A DNA stretch of 64,000 nucleotides, from positions 186,001-250,000 of the forward strand of contig NZ_JAPJZH010000007.1 of NCBI RefSeq assembly GCF_027889715.1, written 5' to 3'. The stretch's first letter is position 1; each line of letters starts with the position of its first letter. Below the pieces are notes generated by a model. It was not told the origin of the DNA and ran no database searches. It saw only the letters and a program-made list of their open reading frames with translations. This DNA comes from Allohoeflea poritis (GTDB lineage Bacteria > Pseudomonadota > Alphaproteobacteria > Rhizobiales > Rhizobiaceae). The position numbers and the translations under genes are program-made. Shown piece by piece: positions 19,176 to 27,886 of this stretch.

Positions 19176-20192
19176 TCAAATCGCGGGCAGGATCTTGTTC
19201 AGCTTCCGGTTCAGATAGCGGCGAATTTGCAAGACCGGCGAAGCTTTGGTTCTCGAGCCGATACAATAATATCGACCAACATCGAAACCATATGTAATTT
19301 GCCGGTTCTCATGGCCTTTCGCCATCTGGACCGGCAAGGAATTCATAAAAGAGCCCTTTGCAAAGTAGGTGACATCACAACAACCGAGCAGATACATGTC
19401 GATCCATGCATTTGCGGCGTTGACAACTTCACCGTCGGGACACTCGCTTCCCTTCACAAGACTTGCGCCAGAGTCAGCGGGAGGGCGCCATTGCTTACGC
19501 GCCACATACTTAAGGGAATTGCGTTGAAACCCATCGAGTACAGCAGGTGAATCCGTGGCCAAAAACAGTGTATAGTTATCCTTGAGATACCGGTACAGCT
19601 TGGTTTTAATGTCTTGGATCAAATGGTCCAGATCAGAAATAGAGCGACCCGCATTTTGAAAGTGCCCGCTTTCTCCATTGCCGTGCCGCACATGCACGCC
19701 GACAACACGCCTTCCGGAAAAATTCTGTTCCAGAAAGTCCGCGATCTGATGTTCAAAATGCGGCTTCATTACCAGGCCGCGTATGAAGCCGTCGAAGCCG
19801 TCCTCATACAGAAACCGGCGGTACAACCGCGGGGAAATTCCTGCCCTTATCTCGACTACAGGGAATGGAAGATCACGGTCATAATATAGCGCCCTGTCAA
19901 CATACTCGAAATTCTCCTTGTCTGTAACAAGTCTGGGACCCGGCAGTTCCAGTCGATCCAACGAATTGGTAAGGATGCGCACACCGCCTATGGACTCCGC
20001 CGGTTCGAACAGTTGGGCAAAAAGGTTGACGTTTCGGTTGCTGTGGTAAGTCGTGTCCCGCCAATCTACGATCAGTGTTCTGCCGGTGACTTTAGCGTAT
20101 CGCCAAGCGATTGAATTGGCTTGTACCATCCAGCCAAGGCCCGGCCTTGGTTCATAGTTGTAGCAATCCGTTGCGATCAGGTAGCGCGTCAC
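19176..20192 (-). CDS. NodZ-like alpha-1,6-fucosyltransferase family (GT23) protein
   Basis: A 338-residue cytosolic glycosyltransferase resembling NodZ. The N-terminal half has GLGWMVQANSIAWRYA and GRTLIVDWRDT; the donor-binding half has the motif GVHVRHGNGES at 165-175, followed by FLATDS at 210 and WIDMYLLGCCDVTYFAKGSF at 263-282. NodZ transfers L-fucose from GDP-fucose onto the reducing-end GlcNAc of Nod factors; here there are no other nod genes, so the acceptor is more likely a surface polysaccharide. The gene starts in an ATGA overlap with the larger transferase upstream, so the two are co-translated, and it converges with the GT4-like gene. Confidence 0.8.
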   Translation of the reverse strand: MTRYLIATDCYNYEPRPGLGWMVQANSIAWRYAKVTGRTLIVDWRDTTYHSNRNVNLFAQLFEPAESIGGVRILTNSLDRLELPGPRLVTDKENFEYVDRALYYDRDLPFPVVEIRAGISPRLYRRFLYEDGFDGFIRGLVMKPHFEHQIADFLEQNFSGRRVVGVHVRHGNGESGHFQNAGRSISDLDHLIQDIKTKLYRYLKDNYTLFLATDSPAVLDGFQRNSLKYVARKQWRPPADSGASLVKGSECPDGEVVNAANAWIDMYLLGCCDVTYFAKGSFMNSLPVQMAKGHENRQITYGFDVGRYYCIGSRTKASPVLQIRRYLNRKLNKILPAI

Positions 20193-22324
20193 CCTGCGTT
20201 GCCGCCATTGTCCTCAACCTGTACGTAATCGTATCCGATCAACAGGTTGCCGATATCCGGGCGGGTCAGCAGAACAGCGTTCGTCAGGCTGCCAAAATTG
20301 TGAATCATGAAATCGCACCGGCACAAGCCGGCATAGTCCAAAATTGCTCCCCTGAGCGCATTCTTTCGATCAATCCTTACGAAGGCGGGCATGCTCCAGC
20401 CAGTCTTTCCGTCTGATTTGGCCGTCTCATCATCACCTACATGCCGAATTGCATCAAAATGGCCAACATTTTCGAACTTCCCGGACAGAAAGGAAACAAA
20501 TTCCGACTCATCGCTTGCCACAAATATGAACACCCGGCGATGGATATCCACGCTTAAGCCATCAATATAGTGCTTTATCGCATCAACATAGTCCTCGTAT
20601 GCCGGAATCTTACGTCGGCTATCCTTGCGAGCATCCGTTCCACGAAACTGAACGCCAATGATGTGGTAACCGCTGTATTTGTCGAACAGCTCGGCTAAGG
20701 ACTGCTGAATCTCAGGCTTCAGATTCACATAGTTGCCGATCACTTTCGAAGCTCGGCGGCGTTCAGATAAGCTAGGAATAGTCTTGTGAGAGACGAGCAG
20801 GTCAGTTTTGATTTCGCTCGACACATTACCAGCCTTGCGCTGACGGCCACCTGAATTACTTTTCCGGATTCTGTCGATTGAGCGAACAAACTTCAAATAT
20901 GGTTTCAGTGGCAGCCGGCTTAGTACGCGGTTCAAGCGAAGGTTGGGATAGTATGATCCGCTCCAGTTTAGATTTGGTCTTGGTGAATAGACCACACCTA
21001 GCGGATCCCAGTATTTCATCTCAGGGAAATGAAGCCGGAAATTCCTTTGTACCCTCCGCAGCAGAGGTGCAACCGCCGACCTGCTCAGGAAAACCAGCGG
21101 CTCGAAGAAGTCTTCCCATGTTTCGGACCCAGTAAAATATTCCTGCTTGTCGGTGAACTGGACAACGGGAACGGCGTCGGGTTCGTGCTCGCGCAGATAT
21201 AGCAGCGTATTCACGATCTGCAGGAACAGCGAGAAGAAGCCAACATCGCGTTCCTTGATCACGAAGAGCGATGTACCCCTGGATTCCGCAAGATTTGGAT
21301 AGAAGAGGGGTTTGCCGAAGGTTGTACCCGCCAGATCCAGATACTCGGTGTGCCGCTTGTGATGGCCGACCGCCTTAAGGAAGGCAAGGTTTGAGAAGGC
21401 GGATTCAAACGAACCGATAAAGGCTTCACAACGGGACGCGTTATCCAGATCGACGAGCGCTGTATGCATCGAGAAAGATATCAGGTCGGGATTGTCCAGA
21501 CACTGGTACTCTATGAAATTCGCCCGCTCATGTTTCTTGCCATGCAGGTTGGGGAATTTTGCCCGGTCAACAATCTGCCAGGATATGCGACATCTGCCGC
21601 CAAAATGCGCCTCGATCCTGTCAATCTCCTGTTGCGATTCAGTCAGGATATAGAAGTGATCGAAGCCTTTGCGGCTGTATTCCTCCATCGCCTCGATATA
21701 GCGCTCCAGCGGAAAGGTCTGCCGGTTCGGATCTGCGTTCTCCATCGTCTCGTCACTGGCATCACCTCTGCGGATATGAACCGCGACCGCGCCCTTCTCC
21801 GGCGTCATCCGATGCGGTTCGATCCGGGCCAGGGTGTCTGTATTCAGCCGGCTGACATAGTCGGTGCATATACCGATTTCGATCAGGTGAGGTTCTGTTA
21901 CCCGGGGGCGAAGCGCTGCCATTCGGGTTTCGAGTTCATCGAGGCGCGTCTGATAATCAGGACATTCCCGGTCATTGTCACAAAGATCGCGAAACCATAT
22001 TGTCCAGGGATTCGGGTCATCGTGATGGTCGTCAAACCGTTGCAGTACCCATGGCAAAACGGAGTGTTTCGTACCCTGCTCCCGATTGAAATCGGCGATG
22101 TACTTTCTGTCAAATTCGTACGCGCCCTCGACAATTACGGTCCGCCTTCGCAAGCGGACATTGATGCTGATCTCACTGGCAAGCATCAGCATATTTGTAC
22201 CGATCGGCGCAAAACACGGATGCACGGGATTCGTGCGTTCCGCGTATTTCTGCACCAGGCAGACGAACTCGTAAAACAGTAACCCGTATTGTCCTTGCGC
22301 GTCCGCAGGATCGCTAGCCGGCAT
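20189..22324 (-). CDS. Two-module fucosyltransferase-like glycosyltransferase
   Basis: A protein of about 711 residues that looks like two glycosyltransferase modules in tandem. Module 1 (about 1-350) carries AVAVHIRRGDAS near 180 and a CEAFIGSFESAFSNL segment, a fucosyltransferase-type GDP-binding layout. Module 2 (about 360-711) restarts with FFSLFLQIVNTLLYLREH and carries IIGVQFRGTDARKD near 557, FVASDES near 601 and FMIHNFGSLTNAVL near 673. A basic linker at about 480-530 has low complexity. ATG 22324 follows GGGGG at good spacing and was preferred over an in-frame ATG at 22354. The gene has lower GC than its neighbours, suggesting recent acquisition. Confidence 0.7.
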   Translation of the reverse strand: MPASDPADAQGQYGLLFYEFVCLVQKYAERTNPVHPCFAPIGTNMLMLASEISINVRLRRRTVIVEGAYEFDRKYIADFNREQGTKHSVLPWVLQRFDDHHDDPNPWTIWFRDLCDNDRECPDYQTRLDELETRMAALRPRVTEPHLIEIGICTDYVSRLNTDTLARIEPHRMTPEKGAVAVHIRRGDASDETMENADPNRQTFPLERYIEAMEEYSRKGFDHFYILTESQQEIDRIEAHFGGRCRISWQIVDRAKFPNLHGKKHERANFIEYQCLDNPDLISFSMHTALVDLDNASRCEAFIGSFESAFSNLAFLKAVGHHKRHTEYLDLAGTTFGKPLFYPNLAESRGTSLFVIKERDVGFFSLFLQIVNTLLYLREHEPDAVPVVQFTDKQEYFTGSETWEDFFEPLVFLSRSAVAPLLRRVQRNFRLHFPEMKYWDPLGVVYSPRPNLNWSGSYYPNLRLNRVLSRLPLKPYLKFVRSIDRIRKSNSGGRQRKAGNVSSEIKTDLLVSHKTIPSLSERRRASKVIGNYVNLKPEIQQSLAELFDKYSGYHIIGVQFRGTDARKDSRRKIPAYEDYVDAIKHYIDGLSVDIHRRVFIFVASDESEFVSFLSGKFENVGHFDAIRHVGDDETAKSDGKTGWSMPAFVRIDRKNALRGAILDYAGLCRCDFMIHNFGSLTNAVLLTRPDIGNLLIGYDYVQVEDNGGNAG

Positions 22325-22747
22325 TGAACCCCCAATCAACGTTCGGTCCACCATTTTCGATGTCGCGCCGGTTCACGTGCGCGCAATCAATCCCGATATT
22401 CAGCTGAAAACCGTACATTAAATAACTGTATGAATTCTTTTATTGATTTCCCGCCCAAAAACCACAACAATATTTTGGAGAAAGTAGATAATGTCTTTCC
22501 ACGTGCATATTCCGGATCAGCGTCAATAGAAGACGGGCGTTTGTTAGCTTGTCTGGGCCTTCAAGGTCGAGGTCATATGCGGGTCAACTCACGTCACTCA
22601 CAATCGTGCAACCAGCGCTCTACTTGAGCACGCGCAGACGTGCTCTACTTCCGTTTCCGCCAATTTCGTACTCCCGTACGGCGCGTCATTGTGATTTCTA
22701 CGGCTTCTGTGCCATGATCACCCTGCGCGTTAATGGGGGAGATTTTC
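22325..22747. other. Intergenic region between the glycan genes and the P450
   Basis: About 420 bases, AT-rich near 22420-22500, presumably holding the promoter of the minus-strand transferase pair. It also has a perfect inverted repeat, GAGCACG and CGTGCTC with a six-base loop (22626-22645), whose flanks carry a direct repeat GCTCTACTT. A 65-codon plus-strand frame at 22430-22627 has no convincing coding character. No RNA gene is recognised. Confidence 0.5.
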
Positions 22748-23959
22748 ATGGCTCCAGGCGACGGCGGAAGAAGGCTTTTCGGGCCGGGCATGCTCGAAGA
22801 TCCGTTTCCGGTCTATGCACGGCTGCGCGAAACCGAACCCGTCCATTTCGACAAATCGGTCAATGCGTGGATCCTGACCCGCTATGCGGATGTCAGCGCG
22901 GTGATGAAGGACCGGCGCTTTTCTTCCGACCGGGTCACCAAGGCGCGCCTCCGTTACAGCGACAAATATGAACCCGTCTTCGATCTGCTGTCGCGCGTCA
23001 TGCTGCAAACCGATGATCCGATGCACAAGCGGCTGCGCGATCTTGTGCACGGCGCCTTCACGCGCACAGTGGTGGAAACCTATGACGGCAAGATACGCGC
23101 ACTCTGCGATACGCTGCTTGCGCCAGGGCTTGAGCGCGGTGAAATGGAGTTCGTCTCCGAATTCGCCGCACCCTTGCCGATCCTGGTGATTTCGGAAATT
23201 GTCGGCATTCCGGCCGAGGAACGCGAGCAGATCAAGATTTGGTGCGATGCTTTTTCAACGGTCGCGCTCAATTTCTATACACACCTTTCCGATGAACAGC
23301 TTGATCATTGCAGCGTGCTGATCGCGGAATTTACCGATTATCTCAAAGACAAGATGGCGGCCGCGCGAAGGAAGCCGGGTCCGGACCTGATAAGCTCGCT
23401 GGTCGTCGCCGCTGACCGGGAACACGCGTTGGACGACGGGGAGCTGATCGCAAACTGCATGTTTCTGCTGAATGCGGGCAACGAGACGACAACGTGCCTC
23501 CTTGCCAATGGTCTCGGGCTGCTTCTGGGAGCGCCCGACCAGATGGCGGCCCTGCGCGCCGACCCGTCACTGATCCCCAACGCCGTCGAAGAGTTCCTGC
23601 GCCTGCAAGGGCCGGTGCAGTTTATCGGCCGCATTGCGACGCAGGACGTGACGCTCGGCGAACAGCGCGTCAAGGAAGGCGAAATGGTGCTTCCGGTGCT
23701 TGCGGCCGCCAACCGGGACCCGGCCGTCTTCGAGCGGCCTGACATGCTGGATGTGGCGCGCGATCACATCCATCAGCTCAGCTTCGGTACCGGTCCGCAT
23801 CTGTGCGCCGGAATCCAGCTGGCACGTTTCGAGGCGAAAATCGCCTTTGAAAGGCTGTTCGAGTGCACCGGACATATCGAACTGAAAGGTCACGGCCTGG
23901 AACATACCTCCAATTTCAACATGCGCTGCCTGAAGGAACTGCATGTGGGCATTCGCTAA
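22748..23959 (+). CDS. Cytochrome P450
   Basis: A 403-residue soluble bacterial P450. The oxygen-binding I-helix motif is NAGNETTT, the EXXR pair is in the EEFLRL K-helix, and the heme-ligand loop FGTGPHLCAG places the cysteine at residue 353. These enzymes hydroxylate small hydrophobic compounds with electrons from a ferredoxin/ferredoxin reductase pair; no such partner genes are adjacent. The ATG at 22748 is preceded by GGGGGAG at ideal spacing; an upstream ATG at 22733 lies within that ribosome site. A TetR regulator follows on the same strand 95 bases later and may control it. Confidence 0.93.
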   Translation: MAPGDGGRRLFGPGMLEDPFPVYARLRETEPVHFDKSVNAWILTRYADVSAVMKDRRFSSDRVTKARLRYSDKYEPVFDLLSRVMLQTDDPMHKRLRDLVHGAFTRTVVETYDGKIRALCDTLLAPGLERGEMEFVSEFAAPLPILVISEIVGIPAEEREQIKIWCDAFSTVALNFYTHLSDEQLDHCSVLIAEFTDYLKDKMAAARRKPGPDLISSLVVAADREHALDDGELIANCMFLLNAGNETTTCLLANGLGLLLGAPDQMAALRADPSLIPNAVEEFLRLQGPVQFIGRIATQDVTLGEQRVKEGEMVLPVLAAANRDPAVFERPDMLDVARDHIHQLSFGTGPHLCAGIQLARFEAKIAFERLFECTGHIELKGHGLEHTSNFNMRCLKELHVGIR

Positions 23960-24054
23960 AACCGTTGAAACCGGCAGTCCGGACTGGCCGGTTGCATGGC
24001 ATGCTGTGATATGCTGATAAACGGATCAGAGACTGACCCGAACGGACCCATGTC

Positions 24055-24633
24055 ATGATGACGGCGATCAACGAACAAAAGCGCAATGCGGCGACAACCC
24101 GCAAGGCCATTCTGGATGCCGCCCGGCGCGCCTTCAAGGAGAAGGGTTTCGACGCCGCCGGCTTGCGCGAGATCACCGCGGCGGCGGGCGTCAACGCGGC
24201 GCTGGTCAACCGCTATTTCGGTTCGAAAGAAAACCTCTTCGAGGAAGCCATCGTTCCCGAGCTCAATATCGATACGCTGCTGGATGGCGATCGTTCGACA
24301 TTCGGTGAACGCGCCGCCGCGCATTTCGCCGAGTTCGCCCATGAGGGCGAGGAGATGGGACCAACCCTTCTGGCTTTCGTGCGCTCTGCGGGCAGCCTGG
24401 ATGTCCGCGACCTGGTAAGCCGGGCGATCCACAGGCAGGTCGTGCTTCCGCTGGCTGTGTGGCTTGGCGGCAAGGACGCCGAGCAGCGCGCCGCGTTGAT
24501 TGTCGCGCACATGACCGGCTTCGACACGCTGCGCCGCGTGGTCGGCATCGATTCGCTTTCCCAGGAGCACGAGGAGGCCATCGTCGATCGCTTCGCCAGG
24601 GTGCTGCAGGGCTATGTGGACGACGAATTGTAA
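24055..24633 (+). CDS. TetR/AcrR-family transcriptional regulator
   Basis: A 192-residue regulator. The N-terminal helix-turn-helix (about 12-60) reads ILDAARRAFKEKGFDAAGLR then ITAAAGVNAALVNRYFGSKE, typical of TetR. The C-terminal ligand domain is all-alpha and not assignable. It lies after the P450 gene and is convergent with the SDR pair (20-base gap), so the likeliest target is the P450. ATG 24058 is an equally possible start. Confidence 0.88.
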   Translation: MMTAINEQKRNAATTRKAILDAARRAFKEKGFDAAGLREITAAAGVNAALVNRYFGSKENLFEEAIVPELNIDTLLDGDRSTFGERAAAHFAEFAHEGEEMGPTLLAFVRSAGSLDVRDLVSRAIHRQVVLPLAVWLGGKDAEQRAALIVAHMTGFDTLRRVVGIDSLSQEHEEAIVDRFARVLQGYVDDEL

Positions 24634-24653
24634 TCAGGCAAACGGCAGACAGA

Positions 24654-25388
24654 TCACGGCAGGCTCAGACGCGCCATGCGACCGCCATCGACGGTGTAGA
24701 CCTGACCGGTGATAAAACCGCTCTCCTCGGCGGCCAGGAACGCCACCAGTGCGGCGACCTCCTGCGGCTGGCCGGTTCGTCCGACGGGATGGATCTTCCC
24801 GATATCGCGGCGGAAGGCGGCCGGATCGTCCGTATCCTCGATGAATTGGTTGTTCAATTCGGTGTCGATCCAGCCGGGCGCTACCGCGTTGCAGCGTATC
24901 CCCTCCGCGCCGTGATCGACCGCAACGGCCCGCGTCAGCCCGTGAAGGCCGGCCTTTGAGGCGCAATAGGCAGCCTGGCGCGGATTGGAGCCGATGCCCT
25001 CGATGGATCCGATATTGACGATGGATCCGCGCGCGGCGCGCAGATGCGGCAAGGCCGCCCTGATCATCAGAAACGGCGCGGTCAGGTTGATCTGCAGTGT
25101 CCGGTTCCAGTCCTCGAGCGCGAGTTCCTCGACCCGTGCCTGGCGCATCAGGCCGGCATTGTTGACAAGGATATCAAGCTGCCCTGCACGGCCGGCAACT
25201 TCCGACACGATCCGTTCGGGGCTTTCCGGATCGGCAAGGTCGGCCACCACGTGTTCAAAGGCCGTATCCTCGCTGCGTTGCGCCGTGAAGACCCGCGCGC
25301 CCTCCCCGGCCAAACGCTCTGCCACAGCGCGGCCGATACCGCTTGCCCCACCGGTAATCAGCGCGACTTTATCCTCGAAACGTCTCAT
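24654..25388 (-). CDS. SDR-family oxidoreductase
   Basis: A 244-residue classical short-chain dehydrogenase. It has the TGGASGIGRAVAE cofactor motif at about 12-24, NNAGLM, the catalytic Ser in IGSIEGIGSNPRQ, the YCASK Tyr-Lys pair, and the ending ITGQVYTVDGG. It oxidises or reduces an alcohol/ketone with NAD(P). The ATG overlaps the stop of the upstream SDR gene, so the two are translated together, and both diverge from the gntR-led catabolic operon, suggesting a shared pathway. Confidence 0.9.
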   Translation of the reverse strand: MRRFEDKVALITGGASGIGRAVAERLAGEGARVFTAQRSEDTAFEHVVADLADPESPERIVSEVAGRAGQLDILVNNAGLMRQARVEELALEDWNRTLQINLTAPFLMIRAALPHLRAARGSIVNIGSIEGIGSNPRQAAYCASKAGLHGLTRAVAVDHGAEGIRCNAVAPGWIDTELNNQFIEDTDDPAAFRRDIGKIHPVGRTGQPQEVAALVAFLAAEESGFITGQVYTVDGGRMARLSLP

Positions 25389-26119
25389 GAAACCGGCTTT
25401 CCGCCATTGACCTCGACCAGCGCGCCGCACATGTAGCGTGCCTTCTCCGAGGCAAGGAAAAGGACCACGTCGGCAATATCGCCCGGTTCCGCCAGCCGGC
25501 CGAGCGGCACGGTCTTGCCAAGCTCGGCGACCGCCGATTGCGCATCGAAGCCGCGCAGTTCGAAGCCGGAGCGCAGCATCGGCGTATCCACCTCGTTCGG
25601 ACAGACGGCGTTGACCCGAATTCCGTCGCGGGCGTGATCCAGTCCCATGCACTGGGTCAGGGAGGCGAGCGCGGCCTTCGTCATGCAATAGACGGCGTGA
25701 TCGGGACCGGGGCGCACGCCCCAGCAGGATGCGACATTGACAATCGCGCCGCCGCCGGCTTGCGCCATCAATGGAATGGCCGCACGGCAGATGCGGAACG
25801 GCGCCTCCACGTTGACGGCGATCGAGGCGGCAAAGTCGTCATCGCTGCTGGCTGTCACCGGTCCGCGACGCGCAATGCCGGCATTGTTGACGATGATATG
25901 CAGCCCGCCAAGCGCATCCCGCGCCGCCGCCGCCAGCGTGTCGGCATAGGCAGCTTCCGTCAGATCGCCCGGCAGGTGTGCGTCCGCCTCAATTCCCGAA
26001 AGGTCGCGATCGGCCGCCGCGACACGCGCGCCTGCTGTGCGCAGCTGCGCCGCCACTGCCTGACCGATGCCGCCGGCGGCACCGGTCACAAGCGCACATT
26101 TCCCTTCAAATTCAGCCAT
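25385..26119 (-). CDS. SDR-family oxidoreductase
   Basis: A 244-residue classical SDR: TGAAGGIGQAVAAQL cofactor motif, NNAGIARRG, the catalytic Ser in NVASCWGVRPG, the YCMTK active-site pair, and a VNGGKP end. It is first gene of a two-SDR minus-strand unit that starts from the same spacer as gntR. The substrate is unknown; the shared regulatory region suggests a role in the same amine or sugar-acid pathway. Confidence 0.9.
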   Translation of the reverse strand: MAEFEGKCALVTGAAGGIGQAVAAQLRTAGARVAAADRDLSGIEADAHLPGDLTEAAYADTLAAAARDALGGLHIIVNNAGIARRGPVTASSDDDFAASIAVNVEAPFRICRAAIPLMAQAGGGAIVNVASCWGVRPGPDHAVYCMTKAALASLTQCMGLDHARDGIRVNAVCPNEVDTPMLRSGFELRGFDAQSAVAELGKTVPLGRLAEPGDIADVVLFLASEKARYMCGALVEVNGGKPVS

Positions 26120-26184
26120 TTCGGCACCTCTCGCGACCGCGGCTCAGCGCCGCTTAGGCTCTGGATTATTGCAGCATAAATTTT

Positions 26185-26214
26185 TATTGAATTCAATATG
26201 AATTTTTTTATAAT
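26185..26214 (+). promoter_or_regulatory. Promoter and candidate GntR operator of the catabolic operon
   Basis: A perfect 14-base palindrome TATTGAATTCAATA lies at 26185-26198. Within it TTGAAT (26187) can act as a -35 element, followed after 16 bases by an exact TATAAT -10 at 26209-26214, reading toward gntR. An operator on top of the -35 box of a gene for a GntR/FadR-type repressor implies autoregulation. It sits in the spacer shared with the divergent SDR genes and could control both sides. Confidence 0.65.
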
Positions 26215-26268
26215 GCCCGCTCGGACGATCGGACCAGCGCAGCGGCGCAACCATTCAGGGAAAGCGGA

Positions 26269-26970
26269 ATGAAGGACGAAGCAAGGGCACGCAAAGCGCG
26301 CTGCTACGCGGATATGAAGCGGAAGATCCTGACCATGGCGATGGAGCCGGGCAGCGATATCGACGAGGCCGCGCTCAGCCAGGCTTACGAGATCTCCCGG
26401 CCGCCCTTCCGCGAAGTGCTGCGCCAGCTTGCAGGCGAAGGCTATGTGACGCTTGTCGAGAATCGCGGCGCCAAGGTCTCGGCGATGAACCACAAGACAC
26501 TGCGCGACTTTTTCGTCGCCGCGCCGATGATTTATTCGGCGGTCTCGCAACTGGCGGCGCAGAACGCCACCGATTTGCAGATCCAGAAGCTGAAGGAAAC
26601 GCAAAGACAGTTCCGCGCCGCCATCGCCAGCGGCGATGTTGCCGCGCGGGCCCTGAACAATGAACGGTTCCACGCAATCATCGGCGAGATGGCCGACAAC
26701 ATCTATCTGCAGCCGAGCCTGACGAGACTGCTGATCGACCACGCCCGTATCGGCATGACCTTCTACCAGCCGCGCTCGGCCCATATGGCCGAGAACCTGA
26801 ACACCGCCGCCGAGCAGCACGACCGCTTCATTGCCCTGATCGAGGCGGGTGATGCGGAAGCCGTCGCCCGGCTGGCGGTCGATCACTGGGAACTTTCCCG
26901 CAACCAGATCGAGATCTATGTCACGCCCGCCGGGCTCGATATTCCACTCGATGTGGCGCGGGCACGGTGA
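26269..26970 (+). CDS. GntR-family (FCD/FadR-type) transcriptional regulator
   Basis: A 233-residue regulator. The winged helix-turn-helix occupies about 12-75 (SQAYEISRPPFREVLRQLAG, then YVTLVENRGAKV). The C-terminal half is an all-helical FCD ligand domain with NERFHAIIGEMA and EQHDRFIALIEAGD, whose Asp/His residues usually bind a metal and a carboxylate effector. It is first in an operon with genes for a DapA-like lyase, an aldehyde dehydrogenase, an MttB-family methyltransferase and an FAD oxidase, and probably represses it until a pathway metabolite binds. Confidence 0.9.
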   Translation: MKDEARARKARCYADMKRKILTMAMEPGSDIDEAALSQAYEISRPPFREVLRQLAGEGYVTLVENRGAKVSAMNHKTLRDFFVAAPMIYSAVSQLAAQNATDLQIQKLKETQRQFRAAIASGDVAARALNNERFHAIIGEMADNIYLQPSLTRLLIDHARIGMTFYQPRSAHMAENLNTAAEQHDRFIALIEAGDAEAVARLAVDHWELSRNQIEIYVTPAGLDIPLDVARAR

Positions 26971-26977
26971 GGCGATC

Positions 26978-27886
26978 ATGAAGTTCGAAGGTATCTACAC
27001 ACCCGTCGTCACGCCATACGATGCCGATCATGCCATCGATGAGGCGGCCTTCGCGGCCGTTATCGAGCATCTGATCACGGCCGGCGTGCACGGGCTGATC
27101 ATTGCCGGAACGACCGGTGAATATTATGCGCAGACCGGCGAAGAGCGCGTGCGGCTGATGAATCTCGCAGCCGAGATCATCAAGGGCCGGCTGCCGATGG
27201 TTGTCGGTACGGGCGCCATCCGCACCGAAGATTCAATCTTCTTCGCGCGGGAAGCCAGGAAGGCGGGTGCGGACGCGCTGCTGGTCGCGACGCCCCCTTA
27301 CGCCTATCCGACGGGCCGGGAGATCGCGCTGCACGCCCTTGCCATCGACCGCGAAGCGAACCTTCCGGTCATGTTGTACAACTATCCGGGCCGCATGAGC
27401 GTCAATATGGACGAGGAAACCCTCGACCGGCTCGGTCGCAGCCCCAATTTCTGCGCCATCAAGGAATCGTCCGGCGATCCGAACCGGCTGCACATGCTGG
27501 CGCGCGATTATCCGCATATCCAGCTGTCCTGCGGCATGGACGACCAGGCGCTGGAGTTCTTCGCCTGGGGCGCACGGTCATGGGTGTGCGCCGGCTCGAA
27601 TTTCGCGCCGCAGGCCCATATCGCGCTTTACCGCGCCTGCGCCATCGACGGCGATTTCACAAGGGGGCGGCGCATCATGTCGGCCATGCTGCCACTGATG
27701 CGGGTGCTCGAACAGGGCGGCAAGTTCGTCCAGTGCATCAAGCATGGCGTCACACTGCGCGGTATCGATTGCGGCCCGCCGCGCCGGCCGCTGCAACCGC
27801 TCAACAAGGACGACAAGCGGGCGCTGGCGGAAGTCATCCGCACCATGGACCGCGCCATTGCGCAAATCGAGGAGGAAAGCAAATGA
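26978..27886 (+). CDS. Dihydrodipicolinate synthase-family lyase/deaminase
   Basis: A 302-residue TIM-barrel of the DapA/NAL superfamily. The carboxylate-binding GTTGE is at 44-48, Tyr134 in MLYNYPGRM, and the Schiff-base Lys162 in AIKESSGD. Members cleave or dehydrate 2-keto acids through a lysine imine. In this context (amine oxidase, aldehyde dehydrogenase, methyltransferase) it is more likely a catabolic deaminase/aldolase than the lysine-biosynthesis enzyme. It starts 8 bases after gntR and overlaps the next gene by four bases. Confidence 0.85.
   Translation: MKFEGIYTPVVTPYDADHAIDEAAFAAVIEHLITAGVHGLIIAGTTGEYYAQTGEERVRLMNLAAEIIKGRLPMVVGTGAIRTEDSIFFAREARKAGADALLVATPPYAYPTGREIALHALAIDREANLPVMLYNYPGRMSVNMDEETLDRLGRSPNFCAIKESSGDPNRLHMLARDYPHIQLSCGMDDQALEFFAWGARSWVCAGSNFAPQAHIALYRACAIDGDFTRGRRIMSAMLPLMRVLEQGGKFVQCIKHGVTLRGIDCGPPRRPLQPLNKDDKRALAEVIRTMDRAIAQIEEESK

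Noticed and set aside
19176-20192. A nod (nodulation) gene cluster around the NodZ-like gene
   Set aside because: No nodA, nodB, nodC or nod-box sequence was recognised; the neighbours suggest a surface glycan instead.
22430-22627. A 65-codon plus-strand frame in the spacer before the P450
   Set aside because: No recognisable family, no clear ribosome site, and composition not like coding sequence; treated as non-coding.
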